Source: Cryptococcus deneoformans JEC21 (taxonomy: Eukaryota; Basidiomycota; Tremellomycetes; Tremellales; Cryptococcaceae). From it: 64,000 nt of DNA. This document shows, piece by piece, positions 24,783 through 33,337 of the stretch (its first letter is position 1; each line of letters begins with the position of its first letter). The stretch spans positions 515,001 through 579,000 of the forward strand of contig NC_006684.1 in NCBI RefSeq assembly GCF_000091045.1, written 5' to 3'. The translations under genes were made by a program, and so were the position numbers. The notes under the pieces were generated by a model. That model was not told the DNA's origin, did not search any database, and saw only the letters and a program-made list of their open reading frames with translations.

Positions 24783-26336
24783 CTATTCCCTCTCCCATTT
24801 ATCCCACTTGCCCACCCTGAGCCATAGTTCTTTAAGCTCTACAATGGCGTCTTTCTCCTCCATAATATTCTTTCCTTTTAGAAGTTCTATTCTTTTGCGA
24901 GACCACGCCTTCAGAGCTGATCTATTGACAGCCTCGTGTCTTATTCGTGTGAATTGCCCTTCGCTCAAGGCCCTAGGGTCCCCTGACGTATGCCGAACTA
25001 TGAGATGTATGACTTCTCCAGGAAGATCGAGAAGTCTGAAGGGATTGTATGAAGAGGTTCCGGAAGAGACGTCGGAGATCACCCGCTGCGCCGTCACTTC
25101 ATTGGATGGAGGAAGGGCATTGAGGATAATCCGTGCAGCGCTTATCGTTCGAGATGCAGCGGTTCTGACGCGTCTGGTCAAAATCCGGTTGCGATCTAAC
25201 AGAGCCGGAAGTCTTCGGTGCACTTGATATTCCAGTTGCTCTCCTTCTTTCTGGTTCGCTGTCACCAGTCCGGGAAGCTCACGGGCATTTCCATCGTCGA
25301 CTCGAGCCTCGGAGTGATGATTGGCCAGTAGCCCAACCATCAATAACGATCGGTTGTCCTCTTCGATTGCATCCACGATTTGGGTGACACCTGTTCCGCC
25401 TAGCTGGTTACCATTCAAAAGTAAGCAGTCAAGGCTTCTAGACCGAGGTGATCTTATGAACTCAGCGATAGCAGGGGCCGCTTCGGGAGTCAAACCGCAA
25501 GCTGCGAGATGCAGTTCCCGAAGATGTGGAGAGTTAAGGTTGTGCAGGAACCTTTGCAGTCCATCTGAATCTATTAACGAATTATTTGTTAAGCTGATCA
25601 TCTCGACATGAGACATGTTGAGGGATAGAGCGATGGATTCGACATTTTCCAGCAAGCGCACAATATTGCCTTGGAGGTACACTTGACGTAACAAACCATC
25701 CTTTTTGGCGTACGATAAAATACCATCCAAAGCCTCATCATCGACGCCTGTAGCTGCCAAGTTGACTTCATGAAGACCCCATATTCCCATTCCTATCTCA
25801 GGGGCTGAATGTTTGGATCTCAAAGCAGAAAGACCTTTGAAGAGGATCAGAGCCCCTGAAGAGCCGAGGGGGTTGTGGGACACATTTAGACGGTGAATCT
25901 GACGGGTAATTTGTGGAAGAATCCTGAAAGCTACACGCCAAAATGTCAGCGCACGCTCACCACCAGTAGCAGCGGCTACATCATAATATCTATAATACTT
26001 ACCGCCTTCTTCGCCCACGAAGCCATGATCTGGGAGATAGACGAGGTCTGTATTTGAGCGCAGAACGACTGCCATAGCTCGATCCGACTGATATGCCGAT
26101 AGTTCGAATGCGTTCCCTGGTCGCGCGTCGTCAAGTGGGGTAGGATGAACAGAAAGAGACAAGAATCCAATAAATGTAAAGCTTGAATATTGCCACAAAC
26201 CGGTCCAAGCGAGCTGCAACCGCAGACCATGCAGCAGACCGAACGAAGTCACAGCGGATGTATAACTGATGACGTCATGAGATACTGCACTGCCAACGGA
26301 ACAGCATCGGTCAATATATCGTATTTTAGTTGTCAT
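24783..26336 (-). CDS. Leucine-rich-repeat (RNI-like) protein, start uncertain
   Basis: The protein has ribonuclease-inhibitor-like leucine-rich repeats that probably mediate protein binding; the partner is unknown. Repeats are seen at QIHRLNVSHNPLGSSGALIL, GLHEVNLAATGVDDEALDGI, HVEMISLTNNSLIDSDGLQ, HLRELHLAACGLTPEAAPAI and SLDCLLLNGNQLGGTGVTQI. A basic region and a C-terminal helix ending KWDKWERE follow. An in-frame intron of about 75 bases probably lies near 25930-26000 (GTAAGT donor), joining EEGG to AFRILPQI. The frame is open far upstream. I give the Met at 26336, but a Met at 26075 (MAVVLRSNTDLVYL) is the minimal start. The intervening sequence LDDARPGNAFELSAYQSDRA looks coded, so an undetected upstream exon is also possible. 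It is divergent from ALG14. Confidence 0.72.
   Translation of the reverse strand: MTTKIRYIDRCCSVGSAVSHDVISYTSAVTSFGLLHGLRLQLAWTGLWQYSSFTFIGFLSLSVHPTPLDDARPGNAFELSAYQSDRAMAVVLRSNTDLVYLPDHGFVGEEGGKYYRYYDVAAATGGERALTFWRVAFRILPQITRQIHRLNVSHNPLGSSGALILFKGLSALRSKHSAPEIGMGIWGLHEVNLAATGVDDEALDGILSYAKKDGLLRQVYLQGNIVRLLENVESIALSLNMSHVEMISLTNNSLIDSDGLQRFLHNLNSPHLRELHLAACGLTPEAAPAIAEFIRSPRSRSLDCLLLNGNQLGGTGVTQIVDAIEEDNRSLLMVGLLANHHSEARVDDGNARELPGLVTANQKEGEQLEYQVHRRLPALLDRNRILTRRVRTAASRTISAARIILNALPPSNEVTAQRVISDVSSGTSSYNPFRLLDLPGEVIHLIVRHTSGDPRALSEGQFTRIRHEAVNRSALKAWSRKRIELLKGKNIMEEKDAIVELKELWLRVGKWDKWERE
26270..26277. promoter_or_regulatory. TGACGTCA palindrome (CRE/ATF-type)
   Basis: A perfect eight-base CRE/ATF palindrome lies between the minimal LRR start and ALG14. 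It would be promoter sequence if the LRR gene starts at 26075, and coding if it starts at 26336. About one copy per 65 kb is expected by chance, so alone it is weak evidence. Confidence 0.3.
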
Positions 26337-26433
26337 GCGTGATATAATTATAGTAACTTTCTGTAAATATAGCTTAGTCAAAAAGAGACGGCAATAAGCA
26401 GAGCACTTAAGAAACAACACCATACTACTGGCC

Positions 26434-27311
26434 ATGTCCCTTGGCCGGTATATTGGCTGGTCGATACTTGCCTTCACTTATTTAGTGTTGGCCATCTTGC
26501 TTCGTCTTATCTTTCTCCAACCTTCAAAAACCTCGAGAGCGTCGTATCGACCCAAAGATGCCAAATGTTCCTTGGGCGTTTTCCTGGGGTCTGGTGAGCA
26601 TTCAGATAGACTTTGAAATTAGATGACTAATGAGTAATTGTTTATAGGCGGCCATACTAGTGAGATGAAGGCTTTGTTGTCGACACTGGATTATGAACGA
26701 TACCAGCCTCGAACGTACATCTACTGCCATGGTGATGATCTGTCTTTGAGAGCCGTCTCAGACATTGAATCGAGCAAGGGAGGTTTGATATCATCCAAGG
26801 TAAGCGCTTTCGAACACCAACGCTCAGAGCCTGAGCCTAGACTATAACTGATTGACTATTAAAAGATGTACTATCTGTTAAGCCTCCCACGGGCTCGTCG
26901 TGTAGGCCAACCACTATTGTCAACAATGGTTTCAGTTTTGAAAACACTCTACATTGCAGCCCTAAGGCTCTTTCTAATCCCTCTACTGAAAAACCCACGA
27001 CGGCCATTCGTTGATCTTTTGATCGTCAATGGCCCAGGTACATGTGTTGTTTTGGTTCTAGTATCATATATTCGTCGGGTGCGTGTTCCGTCCGTTTTAA
27101 CGATCTTACAAGACCTATAACTGAAGATTCGCCCACTTGATAGATACTAGGTTTAGAATATACTCGTATTATCTACGTGGAATCATTCGCTAGAGTTAAA
27201 AGCCTGTCTTTAAGTGGGAAGATGATCAGACCGCTTGCAGATCGTTTTTTGGTCCAGTGGCCCGATGCTAGTGACAGCGATAATGTCATACACAAAGGGC
27301 TTTTAGTGTGA
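26434..27311 (+). CDS. ALG14: UDP-GlcNAc transferase membrane anchor subunit Alg14
   Basis: Alg14 anchors the catalytic subunit Alg13 to the ER membrane; together they add the second GlcNAc to the dolichol-linked N-glycan precursor. Four exons give about 220 residues. An N-terminal membrane segment (WSILAFTYLVLAILLRLIFL) precedes the nucleotide-sugar-binding loop GSGGHTSEMKALL, which forms across the first intron. The conserved LPRARRVGQPLLST and DLLIVNGPGTCVV regions follow. A final exon reads YTRIIYVESFARVKSLSLSG and FLVQWPDA, ending GLLV and TGA. These are family hallmarks in order. Only 72 bases separate it from the convergent gene downstream. Confidence 0.94.
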
Positions 27312-27383
27312 TTAGTATAATGCATATACGCTATAATATCCAGGTCGTCTACAAGAGATTTACAACAACAATTATACTTTACT

Positions 27384-28829
27384 CTAGACTGCCGTCAGTA
27401 TCTCATCTAGAATCTTGCCCACCCCTCTACCCATGCCTTTTTTCATACCTCCAGAAGCTGACCCTTTCATCAACCACATGACTTCATCCCGAACCTGCCT
27501 CTTTCGGATCCTGTGGATCATGCAAACTTTCCACACGCCCTGAACATTCAATGGCGTTGCGTACCAGTCCTCCAGCTCTTCCTCTCCTCGACCACAATCC
27601 CCGCGCAAATCATTTATATCAGGCTCCTCCCCCGCCAGTACATTCCATGTATGTACTCCAACTACACCACCTCCCGTTCCCTGTCGGTCCTTGGCTGCCC
27701 GCGCTCGGCCATCTTGTTCTTCTTGTAGCCGTATCTCGAATCCATTGGGAAGAGCAAAGTCTCCAACTAAGAGGCGATGAGCTCTAACATATTCTGGGAA
27801 AGCTCTGACTGCTCGTTGGGTGATGGCAGAATGGAGGCTGGGGTGACATGTTAGGGCTGAAAAGAGATTCGATATGTGAACTGCAAGAGGCGGATGTATA
27901 TGGGTGTACGGAAGGAGTAGAGATAATGTCGCCAGATACTGAGAAACAGTTTGTCAATAACAATTCTAAAATAGACTATCTTCACCTACAGACTGAGGTA
28001 TGACAGCACCCAGATCAATATCATTCGGTGGCAAGCTTATCTCTGAAGATTGGATGCTTGTCGCGCACATAAAGTGATCAATCTAGGCGATCCAATGAGC
28101 ATTCAATCACTATCATGAAGATGAAGGAAATGACATACCACCCACCATGGCACATCTGCACCATTCCGTCTGATCCAGATTACCATGGGATTGAAATCAC
28201 ACAACTTCAACATCTCATCCCCAAGTGTACCGTTCACCTGACCGGCACGAACTTCTATCCTTTTTTTAGTAAAGTATTCGCATAGCTTCATCTGAACTGT
28301 GCTCGCAGCGCTTTCTAGACCTGTCAACACTAAGACTTGCGGGACTATGAGATGGCCCTTGTCCAAATGATGGTGAATATCCCTTTTGTTTCGCGTGTTC
28401 GAATCGAGATCATGCTTCAAGCTCTTGATAGACTCTGAAGCATGGGCTGAAAACTGAGAAATGCAGGCGGGGCTCGATCGAAATAGTTTCCATGGTAACT
28501 CTTCGGTGTACGTAGAGCTGCTGAGAGACAGATGGCCAACGGACAAACCGAAAATAGACTCCATCATCTGTGTGAAGAGGCGGTGTGAGCTTTGATCAGC
28601 CTATCCTATCCGCTGCGGGGCGACATACTGCTCGTATCACTTCCACAATCTTATCACTCTTACTGTTATCGATGTCAATTATTAGTCCCCCATTCTTCAC
28701 TATGAGGATCAAAAGGATTGTGGAGAAAAGTGAGGCGTTGACAGCCCAGCCCTTAAGGGCCGAATGATTGAGAACGTGGCGAAGTAGGAGGGAGCTGAAG
28801 CCAGGGCTTCCTGGAGCGGGAAGCGACAT
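27384..28829 (-). CDS. Putative magnesium-chelatase/MoxR-like fungal protein, no Walker motif
   Basis: I recognise only a general resemblance. The N-terminus is helical and hydrophobic (NASLFSTILLILIVKNGGLI). A long middle exon contains VPQVLVLTGLESAASTVQMK, like the sensor region of fungal proteins annotated as magnesium chelatase. VDHFMCATSIQ follows. A C-terminal part reads THIHPPLAVHISNLFSALTC and then AVRAFPEYVRAHRLL, resembling the helical lid of MoxR-type AAA proteins. No P-loop (GxxxxGK[ST]) is visible, so ATPase activity is unlikely in this protein alone. Four exons join in frame: the first ends at VEVIRA, the next begins MMESIF, and the last runs to TAG at 27384. Basis: gene structure is seen; the family is inference from memory. 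Confidence 0.5.
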
Positions 28830-29329
28830 ATTGACCAGTTTCGACAGCTTTATACTGTTTGGCGATTACTGAGCACCATGGCGAGGATTAGATTGCGGAG
28901 AGTCTAATGGGCGATAGAAGGAATCTTCCGACTGTAGAGATTTTGATGGTTGTTAGTCAGAGAAGTTTGCTGGCGAAAATTGCCTTGCTTATATTTATTA
29001 GTTCATGCGGCGTTGGACATTGTTGACGACGGTCAGCTGGGTGGTGGGTGGCTGCGATGGCCTTTGGGCGGCGACTTCCGCCTATTACTCTTCTCATCAG
29101 AACACCTCGGACGGCTTTTCTGCAGCTGTCGTCCGTCGTGGACACCCATCAATGGGGGACGGACTACTATTGCGTGCGCAATGCAGCCCTCCTACAAGCA
29201 GTCAAACTAACTTGCCGGGTCCTCTCATCCATCAAGCTATTATGATTTTGATTACATGTCTCGAACAGACTATACTGGTTATGTGACACTACAATTTAAC
29301 GGAAAATCTGTCATCATTACAACGCTTCA
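28830..29329. other. Promoter region, no gene seen
   Basis: There are 500 bases between two minus-strand genes. Short open frames on both strands overlap each other and show no recognisable features. It presumably contains the promoter of the chelatase-like gene. Confidence 0.5.
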
Positions 29330-30140
29330 TTAAATCTCGTGGTAATCATTGTCTTTGCTTCCCCGCTCATCCGATTGTTGGCCGTACACATTACGATTGC
29401 TACCCCACTGTGAGCAAATATGGTCCCAATACCTTATTTGATAATGAAACAACTCACGACTGTCGAAGCTGCTCCTCGGTCTCGTCCTCTTTCCTGTATC
29501 CTGGGGTACTGTAGCCGGTCTTGTACCCCTCGCGACCCTCATCCCCGTCGTACACTCCCCCAGGATTCAAATGGTTAAGATGATCTGTACCCATCTGGTT
29601 CTGCCTTGAAAAAGCGCCACCTTGGGCATTTCTGCCGTAACCACCACTGGCAGTAGCTACAACATTTATCAATGACTGCATCTATATACAACCAAAAGTC
29701 ATTTGCGCAAGATATCTAATCAAGCGCGCTTGTACGCACTATCATCATTATCCATTCCCTCATACGGGCTGTCTTTCTGCCCCTGTTTACCTCCCTGAAG
29801 TGACTGGCCTTGAGCATCCTTGGCCAAGCTTCCACCAAAGCCACTACCGGTGACTGCGCCGTACTGGCCTTGTTGGCCAAATTGACCGGGAGCTCCTTGG
29901 TTACCCTGGATATCCTTAGTGGGCGCATTGTCTTGTTCAGTGTTTGAATCTCCACCACCTGTGTCCACGGGTGAGTATATGGGGTAGGAAAGCCATGCCA
30001 AGTAGCGCGTACGTACCGAAGAGCTGCTGCTTCAACCCTTGGCCCTGCTCGCTGTTGAGAAACTTCTTCGCGTTGTCAATTTGCTACTTGATGTCAGCTT
30101 TCGGACATGCCATGGTCATAGATGAGCTCACTCCTTCCAT
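29330..30140 (-). CDS. Small hydrophilic Gly/Gln-rich disordered protein
   Basis: This belongs to no enzyme family I recognise. The spliced product starts MEG|QIDNAKKFLNSEQGQGLKQQ, then becomes low-complexity: QGAPGQFGQQGQYG, GSGFGGSLAKDAQGQ and SGGYGRNAQGG, with many Gly, Gln, Asn and Asp and almost no hydrophobic residues. Four introns fit (the first after the third codon; a later one restores NDDS to ATASGGYG). A last GTGAGT donor after EEQLRQ would replace a stop at 29454 with NRNVYGQQSDERG and a stop at 29330. I annotate the longer form. The opening helix followed by Gly/Gln/Tyr repeats resembles uncharacterised fungal stress-type hydrophilic proteins. Function is not known. Confidence 0.68.
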
Positions 30141-30242
30141 GGTATGGTGTTCTGATTGTGGCTGGAAAAGAAAGAATAGTTGCAAACATCCAAAGCAAAG
30201 GTGAGCCACGACATGCGATGATGGTGCGAAGGGACGGCCACA

Positions 30243-30250
30243 TGACGTCA
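30243..30250. promoter_or_regulatory. TGACGTCA palindrome upstream of Gly/Gln-rich gene
   Basis: A perfect CRE/ATF-type site lies 103 bases upstream of the start of the minus-strand hydrophilic protein gene. Atf1/CREB-family factors bind this sequence in fungal stress responses. The link to this gene is inference. Confidence 0.35.
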
Positions 30251-30338
30251 ATCGTTACCCAGTACAAGCCATTTGATGCCATCCCGGTAACTATAACCGG
30301 AGTTAGCCGATTATAGGCTTTTCATTAATTATTTATTT

Positions 30339-30347
30339 TAGATACAG
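30339..30347. repeat. Left 9-bp target-site duplication of the MULE
   Basis: TAGATACAG is found here and again at 31881-31889, directly flanking the element. Nine bases is the usual duplication length for Mutator-like elements. Confidence 0.75.
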
Positions 30348-30353
30348 GAGTAT

Positions 30354-30377
30354 GGGAACTATTTCGGACACCCCCCC
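30354..30377 (+). repeat. Left terminal inverted repeat core
   Basis: A 24-base core starting GGGAACTATTTCGG and ending in seven C. It matches the reverse complement of 31856-31879 perfectly. Confidence 0.85.
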
Positions 30378-30777
30378 TATTTACCCCCCTCCTTCTACTT
30401 TGGGTAATTTTGACAGAGCGGCCGAGAGATAACACACTATGGACCCTGTAGGGCATCCTTGAGACCCTTGTGCCTATTATTTACGTAATTAGTTCAGATG
30501 AGATTCTGAGAATCATGAGATTGTCGCGTGGTGTGCCAGACTGCAACATGTCACAACGAGCAACAAACGCGTTTTCTCTAATGACACGACTCCTTTTTGC
30601 TGTCGTTTAAATACTTTCCATCCCCCGAGGAAGCTTATAACGTATTCGAAAACATCATGGCTTCGACTGATTTGCGCTCTTCGGATCCTCTTTCTCCCTA
30701 ACTCGGTATCTGCCCACCTTCTCCTATTATCCGCGTCCCAGAGGCCGAAATATACTCGGGACATCAATCAATGGCGT

Positions 30778-31802
30778 TTGATTTTGATGAAGGTAATCTC
30801 CATAGGTTCGGATTCATCGGAAGTCTCCAATATGGCTGACGAAGAGGATAGTGAGGATGACATTATTCAGGATCCCATTGACCCCTTCAACGACGACGAG
30901 ATGATCTCTACCCCTGGGCTCGACGAGCAAGCGTACTACCAATCTAAAGACGAGTGTAGAGGCGCTGTCCGGGCTTACGCAGCCTCACAAGGTTTCGCTG
31001 CTGTTATTAGGCGGAGCAAAAGGAAGAAGCCAACGAAAACTCACAAAGAGGGCAGAGAACTGATACAATACTCGTGCATCTTTGGAGATGATCGAAAGAT
31101 GGAAGAGCTTTATCCTGGTCAGAAATATGCTCGAGCGATTTCGTATATCCGGGGTTTGGATGAGATCAAGGAGCGCTTTGTACACGCCTCTATCAACAAG
31201 CAATTTCACTCCGGACAAACCGGTAATTCACGCTTAGAAGGTCAGCACGCAACCCTTAAGAAATCAATTGACACCAAGTACGGTGATCTTCTGCTTGTCA
31301 TTGGGCCTCTAAGTACATAATTTGATCAGCAGTGGTTGAAAATCTTGAAAAGAATTGAGCTCGAGCGAATGAGATGTGCTGCATATATTCCCAATACTTT
31401 TGTTCGCGTATGTTCCTTCCTTCCATCTGTCCCTTTTGTAATCGTGCTGATATAAATGTTTAGTTGAAAGGCTCTATATCCCGCGTTGCAATGAAGCTTC
31501 TTGCTGAACAGTTAAGTTTGGCCAAAAGATATATGGACGATTACGCTGAAGGTGTTGATGACTTTGAACAATCACACCCGTGCAGTGGCTCGTTCACAGC
31601 ATCCCATGGATTGCCCTGCGCGCATCGTCTAATCAGCTTCGTCCGGGAAAAAAGACACCTTGAAAAGGATCACATTCATCCTCATTGGCGTCTCGGCTCT
31701 GCCGCAAGTCTCAAAAGATACCTTGACCATATTAACAGACTTGTTGGCACCCCAGATACATCTGTCATACGGCTGGATAATGTATTTGATTTACCCAAGT
31801 AG
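30778..31802 (+). pseudogene. Deleted MULE transposase (FAR1-like and SWIM parts, no DDE core)
   Basis: The first open block has an acidic N-terminus (MADEEDSEDDIIQDP) and a FAR1/WRKY-GCM1-like DNA-binding region (VRAYAASQGFAAVIRRSKRK, HKEGRELIQYSC). It then jumps directly to the region that normally follows the catalytic domain (SYIRGLDEIKERFVHASINK, TGNSRLEGQHATLKKSID). After a stop near 31320 and a probable intron, a second block begins at 31464. It ends with a SWIM zinc finger, CSGSFTASHGLPCAH. The roughly 200-250 residues with the DDE triad expected in between are missing. It is therefore a deletion derivative and not a working transposase. Confidence 0.8.
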
Positions 31803-31855
31803 AAGGAGGGGGGATTGTCCCAAAAGAAATAGGGGGATGTCCCAAAAGAAATAAG

Positions 31856-31879
31856 GGGGGGGTGTCCGAAATAGTTCCC
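31856..31879 (-). repeat. Right terminal inverted repeat core
   Basis: The reverse complement of the left core, ending TAGTTCCC. Just inside lie two copies of TGTCCCAAAAGAAAT at about 31817-31852. Confidence 0.85.
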
Positions 31880-31880
31880 G

Positions 31881-31889
31881 TAGATACAG
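31881..31889. repeat. Right 9-bp target-site duplication of the MULE
   Basis: TAGATACAG, identical to the left flank. Confidence 0.75.
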
Positions 31890-32189
31890 CAACGATAAGG
31901 AAGCCAAGTCTGCCATCTCCGCCATCTCTCTCGTCGTGAACGACGAAGCCGCGCTCTACAACAATAGAGCGTTACTCTATCTTTTTCCGCTAATAATTGA
32001 TTATTATAATACACTTTGTGCTCCGACACTGACAGTCAGCGAGACAGTCATACACATGAACAGCTCAGCAAATCAGATCATCATCTTCTCTTCTTTTTTA
32101 GCTACGTACCCTGTACACCTATTCAAAACTCCGATGGGTTGCCCGATTCCGTATTACCGCGACTGCTGGCACGGAGATTAGACTGGACT

Positions 32190-32550
32190 ATTCGGTATAA
32201 TAATCATCATTTATTATACTTATTCAAAAGTAAATCTTCTGATATCAGAAAATGACTTTTAACTCTAAGTTACTGGTTCACACTTTCGTGCATTGACCAA
32301 TATTCTCCACTTGACTTCAAACTTAGATGCTTTCAGTTCTTATTCATTATGCATATAGCTACCCTTCGATGCTAATTTTAATATCAACAGAAGGTACACC
32401 AGAGATGCACCAGATCTTGGTCCTTTCGTACTAAAGACTGATTCTGATTTGACTATTCTTATGTGCAAAGGATATAAACCATACTGACTCACGTCGTATT
32501 GACATTTTATTATTTACCACTGTTTAAAGCAGTAACAGTAACTCACGCTT
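32190..32550 (-). pseudogene. rnl: Nuclear copy of mitochondrial large-subunit rRNA 3' end (NUMT)
   Basis: Read on the minus strand, this AT-rich block follows the 3' part of bacterial-type 23S rRNA (domains V-VI) in order. A TTTAAACAGTGGTA-like element comes first, then GACGTGAGTCAGTATGG, where 23S has the GTCGTGAGACAG block. The sarcin-ricin loop follows as TTAGTACGAAAGGACCAAGA, then GGTAGCTATATGCA and CTGAAAGCATCTAAG. These are among the most conserved positions of all LSU rRNAs. The AT-rich divergence points to mitochondrial rnl rather than nuclear 25S. It sits between nuclear protein genes with no tRNA or mitochondrial ORF beside it, so it is an inserted fragment. Borders are approximate. 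Confidence 0.85.
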
Positions 32551-33337
32551 CCTCTTCATTATTTTTTCTCTTCTTGAAATCCTCATTGCTCCCGACACAG
32601 TCTCCTCCGCGCCGGCTCTATTCTAGACTGACTTCAGGTCCTGTCGACACCTGACTAGATCCCCGCGAACCCAGTCCCCGACTGTCTAAAATCGTGAACA
32701 TTGGCGAAATGCGGCAGATTTGGACAAAAAGGGCTGTACCGTGCGGCTCTGCACGGGGTCATACATACGTCACCCAGTCATAGAGCTGCGGTGCCTTTTT
32801 CTTCGAGCCGCATTTTGATTGAGAAGAGCAGCAGAAAGAAGGGCCAAGGAGGAAGGGTGGCAGACGAAGCAGGTGGACAAGATCATCTATGATGACCTTT
32901 TACTGAACACGGCTGGAGTAGTTTCAAATACTGATGATTGGCAGTCCAATATCGTTCGTTTATTGCAAAAAAGGGCCTTGAATGTATATGTTAAAATTGC
33001 TACATCAATATTTTATCTGATCTCCGCACTGAAAGGAGGTTGACACCATGTATATCTGCATACCACTGACCACTGATATATACTCGATTGTTTGCTATAT
33101 TACTGTTACAGTTGCAATCATGGAATGCAAGATATCAGAACAAGAGACAAATGACATATAAAGGACACATCTATGAGAAACAAACCAGATCCCGAAAAGC
33201 ACAAGAAAATGAACCACACAAATGGCAAGGGCCTCTCTCCCATACCATACACATAAACAATTTTCCTCTCAACAGTCCCACCTCAACATCTCCCACAGGC
33301 TCAAATATACCCACATCGCCTAAACGTAGGCCACTTC
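32551..33337. other. Gap between NUMT and SIP5, no convincing gene
   Basis: One plus-strand frame (32819-33043) encodes a charged 74-residue peptide (AAERRAKEEGWQTKQVDKII) without a recognisable domain or good splice context. The rest is AT-rich. I see no second copy of the MULE ends here. Confidence 0.45.

Larger units (their letters stand above)
30348..31880 (+). mobile_element. Mutator-like (MULE) DNA transposon, internally deleted
   Basis: The element is 1,533 bases, bounded by a 9-bp direct repeat. Its inverted ends share a perfect 24-base core that starts GGGAACTATTTCGGACACC and continues into a C-run. Further in, the left end reads CCCCCCTCCTTCTACTTTGG and the right end, reverse-complemented, reads almost the same. 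The right end carries an extra tandem pair of TGTCCCAAAAGAAAT. A few bases between TSD and core differ at the two ends (GAGTAT on the left, one base on the right). Inside are plus-strand pieces of a FAR1/MULE-type transposase. The ends and duplication look young, while the transposase lacks its DDE core, so the element could move only with a transposase supplied in trans. Confidence 0.82.

Noticed and set aside
32270..32550. Nuclear 25S rRNA fragment
   Set aside because: The conserved elements are embedded in AT-rich sequence unlike nuclear rDNA; a mitochondrial origin fits better.
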